Of a DNA stretch of 48,721 nucleotides, positions 8,177-17,322 are shown piece after piece. Where the stretch lies: positions 1 through 48,721 of the forward strand of contig CACJOS010000009.1 of the NCBI GenBank assembly GCA_902595115.1, in the 5' to 3' direction. This stretch comes from an uncultured Pelagibacteraceae bacterium (GTDB lineage Bacteria; Pseudomonadota; Alphaproteobacteria; Pelagibacterales; Pelagibacteraceae). Each line of letters opens with the position of its first letter. The first letter of the stretch is position 1. The position numbers and the translations under genes are program-made. Under the pieces are notes generated by a model. That model was not told where the DNA came from and made no database searches. It saw only the letters and a program-made list of their open reading frames with translations.

Positions 8177-9014
8177 CCTTAATTACATAAATAATTTTAT
8201 TTAATTGATCTAAATCTTTGTAATTGAAGGATATAGAACCTGAGTTATTTCTCTTATTTTTAATTGAAACCCTTATACCTAATTTATTTATTAATACATT
8301 TTCAAGGTCTTTTAGATTTGAGTCTTTCGATATAAGTTTCATTTTCTTGGGCTTTTTAAATAAATTGACTAAATTTTCAGCTTGTCTCACTGATAATTTT
8401 TTTTCTACAATTTTTTTTGCTAACAAATTTGCGTTTTCCATACCAACTAATACTTTTGCATGACCCTGAGTAATTTTACCTGTCTCAATTAAGTTAACCA
8501 CATCTTTAGGTAAAGTTAACAATCTCAAACAATTAGCAATGTGCGCTCTACTTTTACCAATAAACTTTCCAACTTTTTCTTGATCATAACCAAACTCATC
8601 CATTAATCTTTTATAACCTGTCGCTTCTTCAACTGGATTTAAATCACTTCTTTGAACATTCTCTACAATTGCAAACTCTAAGGCTTTAATATCGTCAGCC
8701 TCGATTACTACGGCTGGTATCTCATTCAATCCGGCATTTTGTGAAGCAAGCCATCTTCTCTCACCAGCAACTATTTCATATTTATTATTAAATTGCTTTG
8801 ATTTCCTTACTATTATTGGCTGTACAACTCCCCTCTCTCTAATTGAATTAGCAAGCTCGTCTAAACTTTCTTTATTAAATATTTTTCTCGGTTGGTACTT
8901 GCCTCTTACGATTTCACTTATTGAAATTTTATTTTTTACTGAGGTATTTTTCGTATCTCCAATAAGAGATGATATTCCTCTTCCTAACCCTTTTTTTTGT
9001 TTAAAAATACTCAA
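8166..9014 (-). CDS. parB: Chromosome-partitioning protein ParB
   Basis: The 282-residue protein starts KKGLGRGISSLIG and has the N-terminal ParB CTPase/nuclease-like domain with GERRWLA at about 84-90 (arginine patch). A parS-binding helix-turn-helix follows near KVGKFIGKSRAHIANCLRLL, and a short C-terminal dimerisation region completes the protein. ParB clamps on parS and spreads, guiding origin segregation with ParA. The start is the TTG at 9012-9014, which overlaps the parA stop as TTGA; the next in-frame start would cut the conserved N-terminus. The perfect parS at 10381-10396 is its likely target. The 3' end overlaps holA. Confidence 0.96.
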   Translation of the reverse strand: MSIFKQKKGLGRGISSLIGDTKNTSVKNKISISEIVRGKYQPRKIFNKESLDELANSIRERGVVQPIIVRKSKQFNNKYEIVAGERRWLASQNAGLNEIPAVVIEADDIKALEFAIVENVQRSDLNPVEEATGYKRLMDEFGYDQEKVGKFIGKSRAHIANCLRLLTLPKDVVNLIETGKITQGHAKVLVGMENANLLAKKIVEKKLSVRQAENLVNLFKKPKKMKLISKDSNLKDLENVLINKLGIRVSIKNKRNNSGSISFNYKDLDQLNKIIYVIKANY

Positions 9015-9811
9015 GCGGCACTCTCCATAATTTTTTCCTGGTCTAAAAATTCCTCTGTTAAATTAAAGTATGATTTACTCCCTGGGCAAGACTTATCATA
9101 CATCAAAACAGGTATTCCGTGTGATGGTGCCTCGGACAATCTAACGTTTCTTGGAATTACAGTGTTATATACTTTTTCTTTAAAATAGTCTCTTGCCTCT
9201 TTTTCAACTTGGCTAGAAAGTTTATTTCTTTTGTCATACATAGTTAAAATGATGCCTCTTATTGAAAGCTCCGAATTAAGGTTATCCTTAACTCTATCTA
9301 TAGTTTTAACTAGTTGGGTTAAACCCTCCAAAGCGAAAAATTCAGTTTGTAGAGGAACTATAAGAGAGTTTGAAGCAACAAGCGCCATTACTGTAAGGAG
9401 GCTTAATGATGGTGGGCAATCAATAAATACGTGACTATAATTTGATCTATTTTCCTCAAAAAATAGTGATAATTTCTCTCTTAAAATGAAGGCTCGACCA
9501 TTGTCTCCTGCAGTTTCTACTTCTAGACCTGATAAATCAACATTTGAAGTTATAATATCTAAGTTATCAATTTGAGTGTTTTGTATAATTTCTGAAACTG
9601 TTTTTGATCCATTTAAGGCGTTGTAAATATTTTTTTCTGATCCATCAATATTAGAATGGCCTAGTCCAGTTGTAGCATTTCCCTGAGGATCAAGGTCTAT
9701 AACCAATACTTTTTTATCTTGATTAGCTAATCCTGCTGCTAAGTTTATCACTGTTGTTGTTTTTCCAACTCCTCCTTTCTGATTAATTACTGAAATTATT
9801 TTTGTTTTCAT
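9011..9811 (-). CDS. parA: Chromosome-partitioning ATPase ParA
   Basis: The 266-residue protein has the deviant Walker A motif KGGVGKTTT at residues 12-20, the switch segment DLDPQGNATTGLG, and the Walker B-like segment FIDCPPSLSLLT. These define the ParA/Soj group that binds DNA non-specifically and is stimulated by ParB to pull origins apart. It is encoded between rsmG and parB with 4-bp overlaps on both sides (ATGA with rsmG, TTGA with parB), so the three are translationally coupled. Size and motifs are normal for chromosomal ParA. Confidence 0.97.
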   Translation of the reverse strand: MKTKIISVINQKGGVGKTTTVINLAAGLANQDKKVLVIDLDPQGNATTGLGHSNIDGSEKNIYNALNGSKTVSEIIQNTQIDNLDIITSNVDLSGLEVETAGDNGRAFILREKLSLFFEENRSNYSHVFIDCPPSLSLLTVMALVASNSLIVPLQTEFFALEGLTQLVKTIDRVKDNLNSELSIRGIILTMYDKRNKLSSQVEKEARDYFKEKVYNTVIPRNVRLSEAPSHGIPVLMYDKSCPGSKSYFNLTEEFLDQEKIMESAA

Positions 9812-10443
9812 TTTTTTTTTAAATTACAAATTTTAATTATTTTGGATTCAGAGCTTGTTAGACTTATTTTTTCTTTATAATCAAAACTCCAATTCGATAG
9901 AGCTTTTTCAAAAATTCCTTTTTTATTTTTACCTAAAAAAATTATTACACTCTTAAATTTTTTGAAATTTTTGTTTGCTAGATCTAACATAATGGGGAGA
10001 GGTTTAAACGCTCTCGCAATTATTAAATCAGTCTCTATATTTTTTTCTCTGAATATATCTTTTTGAATGACTTCTGCGTTTAGATTTAATTTTTCCTTAA
10101 CATCAGAAAGAAATTCACATTTTCTAAAGCTCTTTTCGTAAAGATTGAACTTCATATTTGGTTTTTTAATCTTCATAATTATTGCTAGAACTATACCAGG
10201 TAACCCAGATCCAGACCCTATGTCTGTACATATATCGTACTTTTCATCAATAAAATCAATGGTTTGTGCACAGTCTACAATGTGCCTTTTTCTTATATCT
10301 TTTTCTGTAGATTTACTAATAAGGTTAATTTTACTGTTTTCTCTCTTTAATAAATCACAGTAAGCCTCAAACTCTGGAAATGTTTCACGTGAAACATTTA
10401 GAGGCTCTAGATTTTTATATTCTAATATATTCGAATCAATCAA
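9808..10443 (-). CDS. rsmG: 16S rRNA (guanine-N7) methyltransferase RsmG
   Basis: The 211-residue SAM-dependent methyltransferase modifies G527 (E. coli numbering) of 16S rRNA. Visible motifs are KINLISKST (39-47), RHIVDCAQ (about 53-60), the SAM-binding [10 protein letters not shown] at 74-83, and [14 protein letters not shown] further on. The start is the TTG at 10441-10443, overlapping the mnmG stop as TTGA. An in-frame alternative would lose the NVSRETF segment (16-22), whose codons spell the parS site. The order mnmE-mnmG-rsmG-parA-parB is the classic one. Confidence 0.95.
   Translation of the reverse strand: MIDSNILEYKNLEPLNVSRETFPEFEAYCDLLKRENSKINLISKSTEKDIRKRHIVDCAQTIDFIDEKYDICTDIGSGSGLPGIVLAIIMKIKKPNMKFNLYEKSFRKCEFLSDVKEKLNLNAEVIQKDIFREKNIETDLIIARAFKPLPIMLDLANKNFKKFKSVIIFLGKNKKGIFEKALSNWSFDYKEKISLTSSESKIIKICNLKKK
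10381..10396. promoter_or_regulatory. parS centromere site, perfect consensus
   Basis: TGTTTCACGTGAAACA, a perfect 16-bp palindrome, is identical to the widely conserved bacterial parS consensus. It lies within rsmG, encoding NVSRETF, about 0.6 kb upstream of parA and about 8 kb from the predicted origin. ParB, encoded nearby, is the expected ligand. I noticed no second copy in the window. Confidence 0.95.
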
Positions 10444-12311
10444 GCTATGTTCTTAATAGACTTTCTTTTGACATGAGACAACAAAATATATGCTGCGGCT
10501 GGAGTTATCCCATCTATTCTTAAGGCTTGACCCATTGTTTTTGGTCTAATTTTCTTAAATTTAGACTTAACTTCATTAGAGAGACCGCTCAAAATGTCAT
10601 AATTAACACTTTCAGGAATTTTGAGGTTCTCGTCTTTCTTAAAGGCTAATATATCAGCAGATTGTTTAGTTAAATAACCCCTATAATGAGCCTTAATCTC
10701 TAGCTGTTCGTCAATTTCCTTTGATTTATAAGGTATATCAGGCCAGATTTCTCTTATTTTACTCATTTTTACGCCTTTTTGACTAAGTATTTGCTCTGCA
10801 CTCCTCTTAATTCCATCTTTAGCAATATTAACCCCAAATTTAGCAACTTTTGACGGAGAAATATTTAAATTTTCCATTGACTTAGTTAATTTATTTAAAT
10901 CTTCGAACTTTTTTTTGTAAATTTCGACTCTGTGGTCCGTTATTAAACCTATATTTATACCTTTTTGAGTAAGCCTCAAGTCAGCGTTGTCAGCTCTAAG
11001 ACTTAATCTATATTCTGCCCTAGATGTGAACATTCTGTAAGGCTCAGCCACACCTTTTGTAACTAAATCATCTATCATAACACCTATGTAAGCATCCGAT
11101 CTATCCAAGATAAATGGCTCCAACTTTTTTACAGATTGAGCTGCGTTTATTCCTGCGATTAGACCTTGTGCAGCTGCCTCCTCATATCCTGTAGTTCCGT
11201 TTATCTGTCCCGCTAAGTAAAGATTTTTAATTTTTTTTGTTTCCAATGTTAAAAAAAGTTCTCTTGGATCAACATAATCGTACTCAATTGCGTATCCCGG
11301 TCTTAGAATTTTGACATTTTCTAAACCATTGATATTACTGCATATTTCAGCTTGAATTTCAGACGGTAATGACGTTGAGATTCCATTTGGGTAAATTGTG
11401 TTATCGTTTAGTCCCTCAGGCTCAAGAAAGATTTGGTGCCGTTTTTTTTCTGAAAACTTATAAACTTTATCCTCTATGGATGGACAATACCTTGGGCCAA
11501 TTCCTTTTATACTACCAGAGTACATTGCACTTAATTTTATATTTTTAGAAATGATTTGGTGTACCTTTTCGTTAGTGTAGGTCATTTTGCAAGAAACTTG
11601 TTCATTAATGTTTTTTGTAGTTAAAAATGAAAAAAAATATGGTTCAATGTCAGCATGCTGCTCCTCCAAATTTTTGTAATTTATTGTTCTACTATCTAAT
11701 CTAGGAGGCGTTCCTGTTTTAAGTCTTCCTATTGTAAAATTAAATTTTTCTAACTGTTCACTTAAACCCGTTGTTGGTTTTTCATTGAATCTACCAGCCG
11801 GTGTCTTTTCTTTACCAATATGTATTAAACCATTTAAAAATGTACCAGTGGTAAGTATAAGCTTGCTGCAAGAAATTTTCTTTCCAGACTGAGTAATAAT
11901 AGCATTTACGGCATTCTTATTAAATATAAATTCAACTACAGGGTCGGAAAAAACGCTTAAATTACAATAGTTTAGCAGTTTTTTCTGCATATATTTTTTA
12001 TATAATGATCTGTCACTTTGAGTTCTCGGACCTCTTACAGCCGGCCCTCTACTTCTATTTAATAGTTTAAACTGTATTCCTGATTTATCCGCTACGTCAC
12101 CCATTACACCATCTAAGGCGTCTATCTCTCTAACCAAATGTCCTTTACCAAGTCCGCCAATTGCAGGATTACATGACATTTCACCTATAGTTTCTATTTT
12201 ATGAGTAAACAGGGCTGTATTAACACCTAACCTCGCAGATGCTGCTGCGGCTTCACACCCTGCATGTCCTCCCCCTATTACTACAACATCAAAAAAAACA
12301 TCATTTGTCAT
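10440..12311 (-). CDS. mnmG: tRNA uridine 5-carboxymethylaminomethyl modification enzyme MnmG (GidA)
   Basis: The 623-residue FAD protein works with MnmE to build the (c)mnm5 group on U34 of certain tRNAs. It has the FAD-binding GGGHAG at 13-18, [21 protein letters not shown] near 43-63, [25 protein letters not shown], and [16 protein letters not shown], followed by the C-terminal MnmE-binding helical domain ([23 protein letters not shown]). Length equals that of the E. coli enzyme within a few residues. It lies 24 bp downstream of mnmE and overlaps rsmG by 4 bp. Confidence 0.98.
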   Translation of the reverse strand: MTNDVFFDVVVIGGGHAGCEAAAASARLGVNTALFTHKIETIGEMSCNPAIGGLGKGHLVREIDALDGVMGDVADKSGIQFKLLNRSRGPAVRGPRTQSDRSLYKKYMQKKLLNYCNLSVFSDPVVEFIFNKNAVNAIITQSGKKISCSKLILTTGTFLNGLIHIGKEKTPAGRFNEKPTTGLSEQLEKFNFTIGRLKTGTPPRLDSRTINYKNLEEQHADIEPYFFSFLTTKNINEQVSCKMTYTNEKVHQIISKNIKLSAMYSGSIKGIGPRYCPSIEDKVYKFSEKKRHQIFLEPEGLNDNTIYPNGISTSLPSEIQAEICSNINGLENVKILRPGYAIEYDYVDPRELFLTLETKKIKNLYLAGQINGTTGYEEAAAQGLIAGINAAQSVKKLEPFILDRSDAYIGVMIDDLVTKGVAEPYRMFTSRAEYRLSLRADNADLRLTQKGINIGLITDHRVEIYKKKFEDLNKLTKSMENLNISPSKVAKFGVNIAKDGIKRSAEQILSQKGVKMSKIREIWPDIPYKSKEIDEQLEIKAHYRGYLTKQSADILAFKKDENLKIPESVNYDILSGLSNEVKSKFKKIRPKTMGQALRIDGITPAAAYILLSHVKRKSIKNIA

Positions 12312-12335
12312 ATTAAAAATATAATTATTTTTTAG

Positions 12336-13664
12336 TTATTTGCCAATACAGAAGTCACTAAAAATACTTCCAAGTATTTCCTCTACATCTACTTTTCCGA
12401 CTAACATTCCTAAATGTCTAGTTGCCAGCCTAAGATCTTCGGCTGCCTTATCAAAATCTTTTTCTTTTTCCTTTCTGCTAAATTCTTCTAAATAATCTAT
12501 GCACTGCTGTAAATGTTGCCTGTGCCGTTCTCTTGTAATTAATGTATTTTCAAAACTGACAAATTTATTTTTCAAATTTTCTTTAATTCGATCAATCAAA
12601 TTATCAATATTTCTATCATTTTTGATTGAAATAGATATTGGTTTGAATTGATCAAGTTTTTTATTTCTATTATTACCCAAATCTGATTTATTTATAATGA
12701 ATATTGATTTTTCGGTATTTATATCCTTCAAAAAGCCCGTAAAATCAGCGTTTTTTGGCTCAAATACTAATAAATTTAAATCCGCGTCTTCTGCTTTTTT
12801 TAGAGCTAGTTTTATACCTTTCTTTTCTATTTCATCTTTTGAGTCTCTAATTCCAGCTGTATCTGACATTACCACTGGATAACCATCAATATTTAAATGA
12901 ACTTCAACTATATCTCTTGTTGTTCCTGCAATCTCAGAAACAATTGCTGCCTCTCTTTTAGAAAAATAATTAAGTAAGCTAGATTTTCCCGCATTGGTAG
13001 GGCCTAAGATTGCTATCTTGAATCCTTCTCTAATCCTTTCACCTACATTACTATCATTCAAAATTTTTTCTATTTCAAATTTAACTTTTTCAGAATCCTT
13101 TTTGATATTATGCAATATATCATCTGGAAGATCTTCATCAGGAAAGTCAATTTTTGCTTCTAAATTTGATAAAATTTTCAATAAGGTATTGCGCCAAGAA
13201 TTAAATTTATCTGAACTTTTTCCACTCATTATTTTTAATGCTTGTTTTCTTTGAATGTCAGTTTCAGAAGCAATAAGATCACCTATACTTTCTGCCTTAA
13301 GAAGATTTATTTTTTCATTTTGAAATGCTATTTTTGTAAATTCCCCTGGCTCGGCAAGTCTACAACTGTTTATTTTTGATATATTGTCTAAAATTGACTT
13401 TATTACTGCTCTACTTCCATGAACATGTATCTCGGCCATATCCTCACCAGTATAACTGTTAGGTCCTGGAAACCAGATTACGATACCTTCATCTATTAAT
13501 TCTTTTGTTTTTATTTCTATTATTTTATTTAAAGAAGCCATTCTAGGTTTTGGTAACTTTCTACCTGTGATTTGTTTAATAACATCTTTAGTTTTTTCAC
13601 CCGAAATTCTTATTACAGCAACCCCCGATATACCTGGACCAGATGATAGAGCATAAATTGTCAT
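12336..13664 (-). CDS. mnmE: tRNA modification GTPase MnmE (TrmE)
   Basis: I start at the ATG at 13662-13664, giving 442 residues beginning MTIYALSSGPG, the conserved family N-terminus. An in-frame extension to 13811 would run into the divergent sulfotransferase gene and is not conserved. Order: tetrahydrofolate-binding N-domain (EPGEFTKIAF near 105-114), helical domain, inserted G domain with GPTNAGKS (221-228), TTR (248-250), DTAG (268-271) and NKSD, and the C-terminal CIGK (439-442) whose cysteine is essential in the family. It partners MnmG, encoded next. The 50-bp gap to the divergent sulfotransferase should hold its promoter. Confidence 0.96.
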   Translation of the reverse strand: MTIYALSSGPGISGVAVIRISGEKTKDVIKQITGRKLPKPRMASLNKIIEIKTKELIDEGIVIWFPGPNSYTGEDMAEIHVHGSRAVIKSILDNISKINSCRLAEPGEFTKIAFQNEKINLLKAESIGDLIASETDIQRKQALKIMSGKSSDKFNSWRNTLLKILSNLEAKIDFPDEDLPDDILHNIKKDSEKVKFEIEKILNDSNVGERIREGFKIAILGPTNAGKSSLLNYFSKREAAIVSEIAGTTRDIVEVHLNIDGYPVVMSDTAGIRDSKDEIEKKGIKLALKKAEDADLNLLVFEPKNADFTGFLKDINTEKSIFIINKSDLGNNRNKKLDQFKPISISIKNDRNIDNLIDRIKENLKNKFVSFENTLITRERHRQHLQQCIDYLEEFSRKEKEKDFDKAAEDLRLATRHLGMLVGKVDVEEILGSIFSDFCIGK

Positions 13665-13714
13665 AAAAATATTATAACTTGAAAAATGCCAATATATATC
13701 GATAAATTTATCAA

Positions 13715-14557
13715 ATGATAATTTGGCTGGCATCATACCCAAAAAGTGGAAATACATGGTTAAGAATGTTTTTAAGAGCCTACTTTCTTCCCGAGGGAAA
13801 TAAGTTTTCAATAAATTCTAAAGGGAACCAAGATTTTGAAAGTACAACCTTTCCAAATGTAAAACTTTTAAAATCTTCAAAGGTTGACCACTCAAAGTTT
13901 GAAAATATTATTAAAAATTGGATAAATCTTCAGGACTATGTGAACCTGAATGGAAAAATTAATTTTCTAAAAACACATAACGGTAACTACACTGTAAATA
14001 ACTATCCTTTTACAAATACCCAAAATACGCTTGGTGGTATTTACTTAGTAAGAGACCCTAGGGACGTGCTATTATCATTCTCTAATCATCTAAAATTAAG
14101 CCATGAGGATGTGTATGGAAAAATGGTTTCGATGGATCACTTTGAATTAGATGAAAATGACCCTGATTTGAAAAACGGTTACAAAAGATCGTTATTGGGT
14201 TCTTGGTCAAATCATTATTTATCTTGGAAATCTTATAAAGGTAGAGAATTACTTTTTTTAAAATATGAGGATTTAGTTAAATATCCCTATGAAAACTTTC
14301 ATAAAGTTTTAACTTATTTAAAAAAATTCATATCATTAGAATTGAATAATGACAAAATTAAAAGATCAATAGAGATGACTTCTTTCAAAAATCTAAAAAA
14401 AATTGAGGATAATGAGGGATTTGCAGAGCAAGGAATGAGTAAGGAGTTTTTTAGAAAAGGTATAATTGGAGATTGGAAATTAAACTTAAAACCGGAGTTG
14501 TCAGATAAGATAGAGAGTAAATTTAAAAGAGAGATGATCGAATTAGGCTATATTTAA
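13715..14557 (+). CDS. Sulfotransferase-domain protein (first of two paralogues)
   Basis: The 280-residue cytosolic-type sulfotransferase has the PAPS 5'-phosphosulfate loop PKSGNTW at 9-15, FLKTHNG (about 84-90, histidine in the catalytic-base position) and the 3'-phosphate element YLVRDPRDVLLSFSNH (about 110-125). Later elements are GSWSNHYLSWK and LKYEDLVKYP, and the C-terminal RKGIIGDWK (equivalent to the usual RKGxxGDWK). It should transfer sulfate from PAPS to an unknown acceptor (lipid, sugar or small metabolite). It sits between mnmE and rho, where a sulfotransferase is not part of the conserved order. A paralogue of the same length is at 34447. Its stop abuts the rho stop with no terminator. 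Confidence 0.9.
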   Translation: MIIWLASYPKSGNTWLRMFLRAYFLPEGNKFSINSKGNQDFESTTFPNVKLLKSSKVDHSKFENIIKNWINLQDYVNLNGKINFLKTHNGNYTVNNYPFTNTQNTLGGIYLVRDPRDVLLSFSNHLKLSHEDVYGKMVSMDHFELDENDPDLKNGYKRSLLGSWSNHYLSWKSYKGRELLFLKYEDLVKYPYENFHKVLTYLKKFISLELNNDKIKRSIEMTSFKNLKKIEDNEGFAEQGMSKEFFRKGIIGDWKLNLKPELSDKIESKFKREMIELGYI

Positions 14558-15829
14558 TTAGCTTGGTTTATTCATTGAATTAAAAAATTCAGAATTATTT
14601 TTAGTATTTTTTATTTTTGAATTAATAAACTCTATTGCATCCATTGAACCCATTGGTGCAATTATCCTTCTTAGCACATTCATTTTTTGAAGATCGCTCT
14701 TATCAAAAATTAACTCTTCTCTTCTTGTTCCTGATTTTGTTATATCAATAGCAGGATAGATCCTTTTCTCTGAAATTTTTCTATCAAGTATAGTTTCGCT
14801 GTTTCCTGTACCCTTAAATTCCTCGAAAATTACTTCATCCATTCTGCTTCCAGTGTCAATTAATGCAGTTGCAATAATTGTTAAAGATCCACCCTCCTCG
14901 ATGTTTCTGGCAGCACCAAAGAATCTTTTTGGCCTTTGTAAAGCATTCGCATCAACACCACCAGTTAAAACTTTACCAGAGCTAGGAACAACAGCATTAT
15001 ACGCTCTTCCAAGTCTAGTAATTGAGTCTAATAAAATTACAACATCTTTTTTGTGTTCTGTTAATCTTTTTGCTTTTTCTATTACCATCTCTGCAACAGC
15101 GACGTGTCTTTGAGCGGGCTCGTCAAATGTCGAGCTTATAACCTCTCCCTTTACCGTTCTCTGCATATCGGTTACTTCTTCTGGTCTTTCATCAATTAGT
15201 AATACCATTAAATAACATTCTGGATGATTTGCAGTTATAGAATTTGCAATACTTTGAAGTATCATTGTTTTTCCGGCTTTTGGGGGAGAAATAATCAAGG
15301 ATCTTTGTCCTTTTCCGATTGGGCTTACTAAATCAATAAGTCTAGGAGTTAAGTCTGGTTTTTTTTCTACTTTGGTACTTTCCACCTCCATTACCAGCTG
15401 CTTATTTGGATAAAGTGGCGTAAGGTTATCAAAAGCAATCTTGTGTCTAGATTTTTCTGCATCCTCTAAATTTATTTTTGTTACCTGAAGTAAAGCAAAA
15501 TATCTTTCACCGTCTCTAGGGGCCCTCACTGGGCCTTCGACTGTATCACCAGTCCTTAATCCAAATCTCCTTATTTGACTTGGGCTTATATAAATATCGT
15601 CAGGACCAGGCAGATAATTAGATTCCATTGCTCTTAGGAAACCAAAGCCATCCTGTAAAAGTTGTAGAACACCTCCTCCTGTTATTTCTTCTCCTTTTTC
15701 GGCTAATTTTTTAAGAATTGAAAAAAGAATTTCCTGTTTCCGCAGAGTACTAGCATTTTCAATACCTAATTCTTCAGCTTGAGATATAAGGTTTTCAGAA
15801 GATTTAGTTTTGAGCTCTTGTATATTCAT
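14558..15829 (-). CDS. rho: Transcription termination factor Rho
   Basis: The 423-residue hexameric RNA helicase has the N-terminal Rho helix bundle ([15 protein letters not shown]), a cold-shock-like RNA-binding domain with RNP1 DGFGFLR at 60-66, and the Walker A PPKAGKT at 182-188. The Walker [16 protein letters not shown], the Q-loop region ([15 protein letters not shown]) and the R-loop region ([15 protein letters not shown] [12 protein letters not shown]) follow. It releases RNA polymerase at rut sites. With so many convergent genes here overlapping and lacking hairpins, Rho probably ends much of the local transcription (inference). Length is typical. The 64-bp region upstream of the ATG at 15829 is AT-rich and probably contains the promoter. 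Confidence 0.98.
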   Translation of the reverse strand: MNIQELKTKSSENLISQAEELGIENASTLRKQEILFSILKKLAEKGEEITGGGVLQLLQDGFGFLRAMESNYLPGPDDIYISPSQIRRFGLRTGDTVEGPVRAPRDGERYFALLQVTKINLEDAEKSRHKIAFDNLTPLYPNKQLVMEVESTKVEKKPDLTPRLIDLVSPIGKGQRSLIISPPKAGKTMILQSIANSITANHPECYLMVLLIDERPEEVTDMQRTVKGEVISSTFDEPAQRHVAVAEMVIEKAKRLTEHKKDVVILLDSITRLGRAYNAVVPSSGKVLTGGVDANALQRPKRFFGAARNIEEGGSLTIIATALIDTGSRMDEVIFEEFKGTGNSETILDRKISEKRIYPAIDITKSGTRREELIFDKSDLQKMNVLRRIIAPMGSMDAIEFINSKIKNTKNNSEFFNSMNKPS

Positions 15830-15893
15830 AATATATATTGGGGAAGTTTATTAGATAAGAATAATATATATATCTTTTAATTTTTTTCAATAC

Positions 15894-16328
15894 CTAGATG
15901 GGCTTTAAAATTACAATAAATACTATCAAAATCAGTAAAATTGTGGGTACTTCGTTAAATATTCTGAAAAATTTTGAGGAATAGTTGTTTTCGTTAATTT
16001 TAAATTTATTCAAACAATTACCTAAAAAAAAGTGATACCCAGTAAGAATAATAACTAAAAAAAATTTTAATTTAAGCCAAGTATTTGCAAGCTGATCAAA
16101 ACCAATAACAGTTATTAACACAAGTCCGAATAGCCAAGATAAAATCATGGCTGGCATCATTATGTAATTGTAGAGTTTAAATTCCATAGTTTTAAAAACC
16201 TCACAAACCTTCACTTCATTTTTATTTTCGGTATGATAAACAAATATTCTAGGTAAGTATAATAATCCGGCCATCCAAGAAATTACTGATATTAAATGAA
16301 GTGCTTTAAGTATTAAATAAAGGTTCAT
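15894..16328 (-). CDS. hemJ: Protoporphyrinogen oxidase HemJ-type membrane protein
   Basis: The 144-residue protein has four likely membrane helices (about 5-25, 55-75, 83-103, 122-142) and the HemJ landmarks KALHLISVISWMAGLLYLPR and VYH near residues 8-32, where the histidines are candidate heme ligands. A KLKFF segment leads into the third helix. HemJ oxidises protoporphyrinogen IX to protoporphyrin IX, the step before ferrochelatase. The neighbours hemH and hemE supply the adjacent and earlier steps, which supports the call. One base separates its start from the hemH stop. Confidence 0.88.
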   Translation of the reverse strand: MNLYLILKALHLISVISWMAGLLYLPRIFVYHTENKNEVKVCEVFKTMEFKLYNYIMMPAMILSWLFGLVLITVIGFDQLANTWLKLKFFLVIILTGYHFFLGNCLNKFKINENNYSSKFFRIFNEVPTILLILIVFIVILKPI

Positions 16329-16329
16329 T

Positions 16330-17322
16330 TTATGTAATATGCCTCTGAACTAAATTATTTAACAATTTAATGTGGTCTTCATTGTCATTAAGACACGGGA
16401 TTACATCAAAGTTTGTCCCACCTGAATTTAAAAAACTTTCTTTTCCTTGAATTGATATTTCCTCTAATGTCTCGACACAATCTGACGAAAATCCTGGACA
16501 AATTACTAGAATATTTTTCTTCCCTGTTTTTGGTAGATTTTCTAAAGTTTTATCTGTGTAAGGCTGTAACCATTCTTGGGGTCCAAATCTTGATTGGAAT
16601 GTTGTTTCGATTGGCACTTTATCAAATTTTTCTTTCATTAGTCTGGTAGTCTTATGACAGTAACAATGATAAGGATCTCCTTTTTCAAAATATTTTTTCG
16701 GAATACCGTGATATGAAGCAATAATTAAATCTGGTTGCCAGTTAATCTCTGATATTTTTTTTTCAATACTGTTAACTAATGCGTTAATATATAATGGATT
16801 TGACTCATAATGTGGTATTATTTGAAGACTTGGTTGCCATCGCATTTTCATAAGACATCTATAAACTTCATCGCAAACTGTTGCTGTAGTTGCAGCTGCA
16901 TATTGTGGGTATAGCGGTAAAACTATTAATCTTTCACATCCATTGGCTTGTAATTTATTCATAACAGATTTAATGCTGGGATTTCCATATCTCATTGCAA
17001 AATCTATTTCTATGTTTGGATTGGTAATTATTTTTCTTAACTTTTGTGTTTGTTTTTGAGTATAGTATCTTAAGGGGGACATATTCTCTTTTTCCATCCA
17101 AATCTCTTTATATGCCTTTGCGGTTTTTGATGGTCTAAAAGTCAAAATAAATAAATTAAGAATTATTTGCCAGACAATAGGATTTACCTCGATTACTCTT
17201 CTATCAGATAAAAATTCTTTCAAATACTTTCTTATGTCAAGCCAGCTAGTAGAGTCTGGGGTGCCTAGGTTTACAAGTAATATACCAGTTTTTCCGAAAT
17301 TTATTTTTGGATGATCTTTCAT
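16330..17322 (-). CDS. hemH: Ferrochelatase
   Basis: The 330-residue enzyme inserts ferrous iron into protoporphyrin IX. Motifs: ILLVNLGTPD (14-23), LKEFLSDRRVIE (34-45), IVLPLYPQYAAATTAT near 133-148, ASYHGIP with the catalytic His205, GDPYHCYC near 215-222, FQSRFGPQEWLQPYT (242-256) and CPGFSSDCVETLEEI with Glu284 in the second metal/proton position. It lies between hemJ and hemE, with a 4-bp overlap with hemE. Length and motifs are normal. Confidence 0.97.
   Translation of the reverse strand: MKDHPKINFGKTGILLVNLGTPDSTSWLDIRKYLKEFLSDRRVIEVNPIVWQIILNLFILTFRPSKTAKAYKEIWMEKENMSPLRYYTQKQTQKLRKIITNPNIEIDFAMRYGNPSIKSVMNKLQANGCERLIVLPLYPQYAAATTATVCDEVYRCLMKMRWQPSLQIIPHYESNPLYINALVNSIEKKISEINWQPDLIIASYHGIPKKYFEKGDPYHCYCHKTTRLMKEKFDKVPIETTFQSRFGPQEWLQPYTDKTLENLPKTGKKNILVICPGFSSDCVETLEEISIQGKESFLNSGGTNFDVIPCLNDNEDHIKLLNNLVQRHIT

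Noticed and set aside
13665..13811. N-terminal extension of MnmE
   Set aside because: MnmE normally begins with the MTIYALSSGPG-type sequence, found at 13664; the extension overlaps the divergent sulfotransferase gene and has no family similarity.
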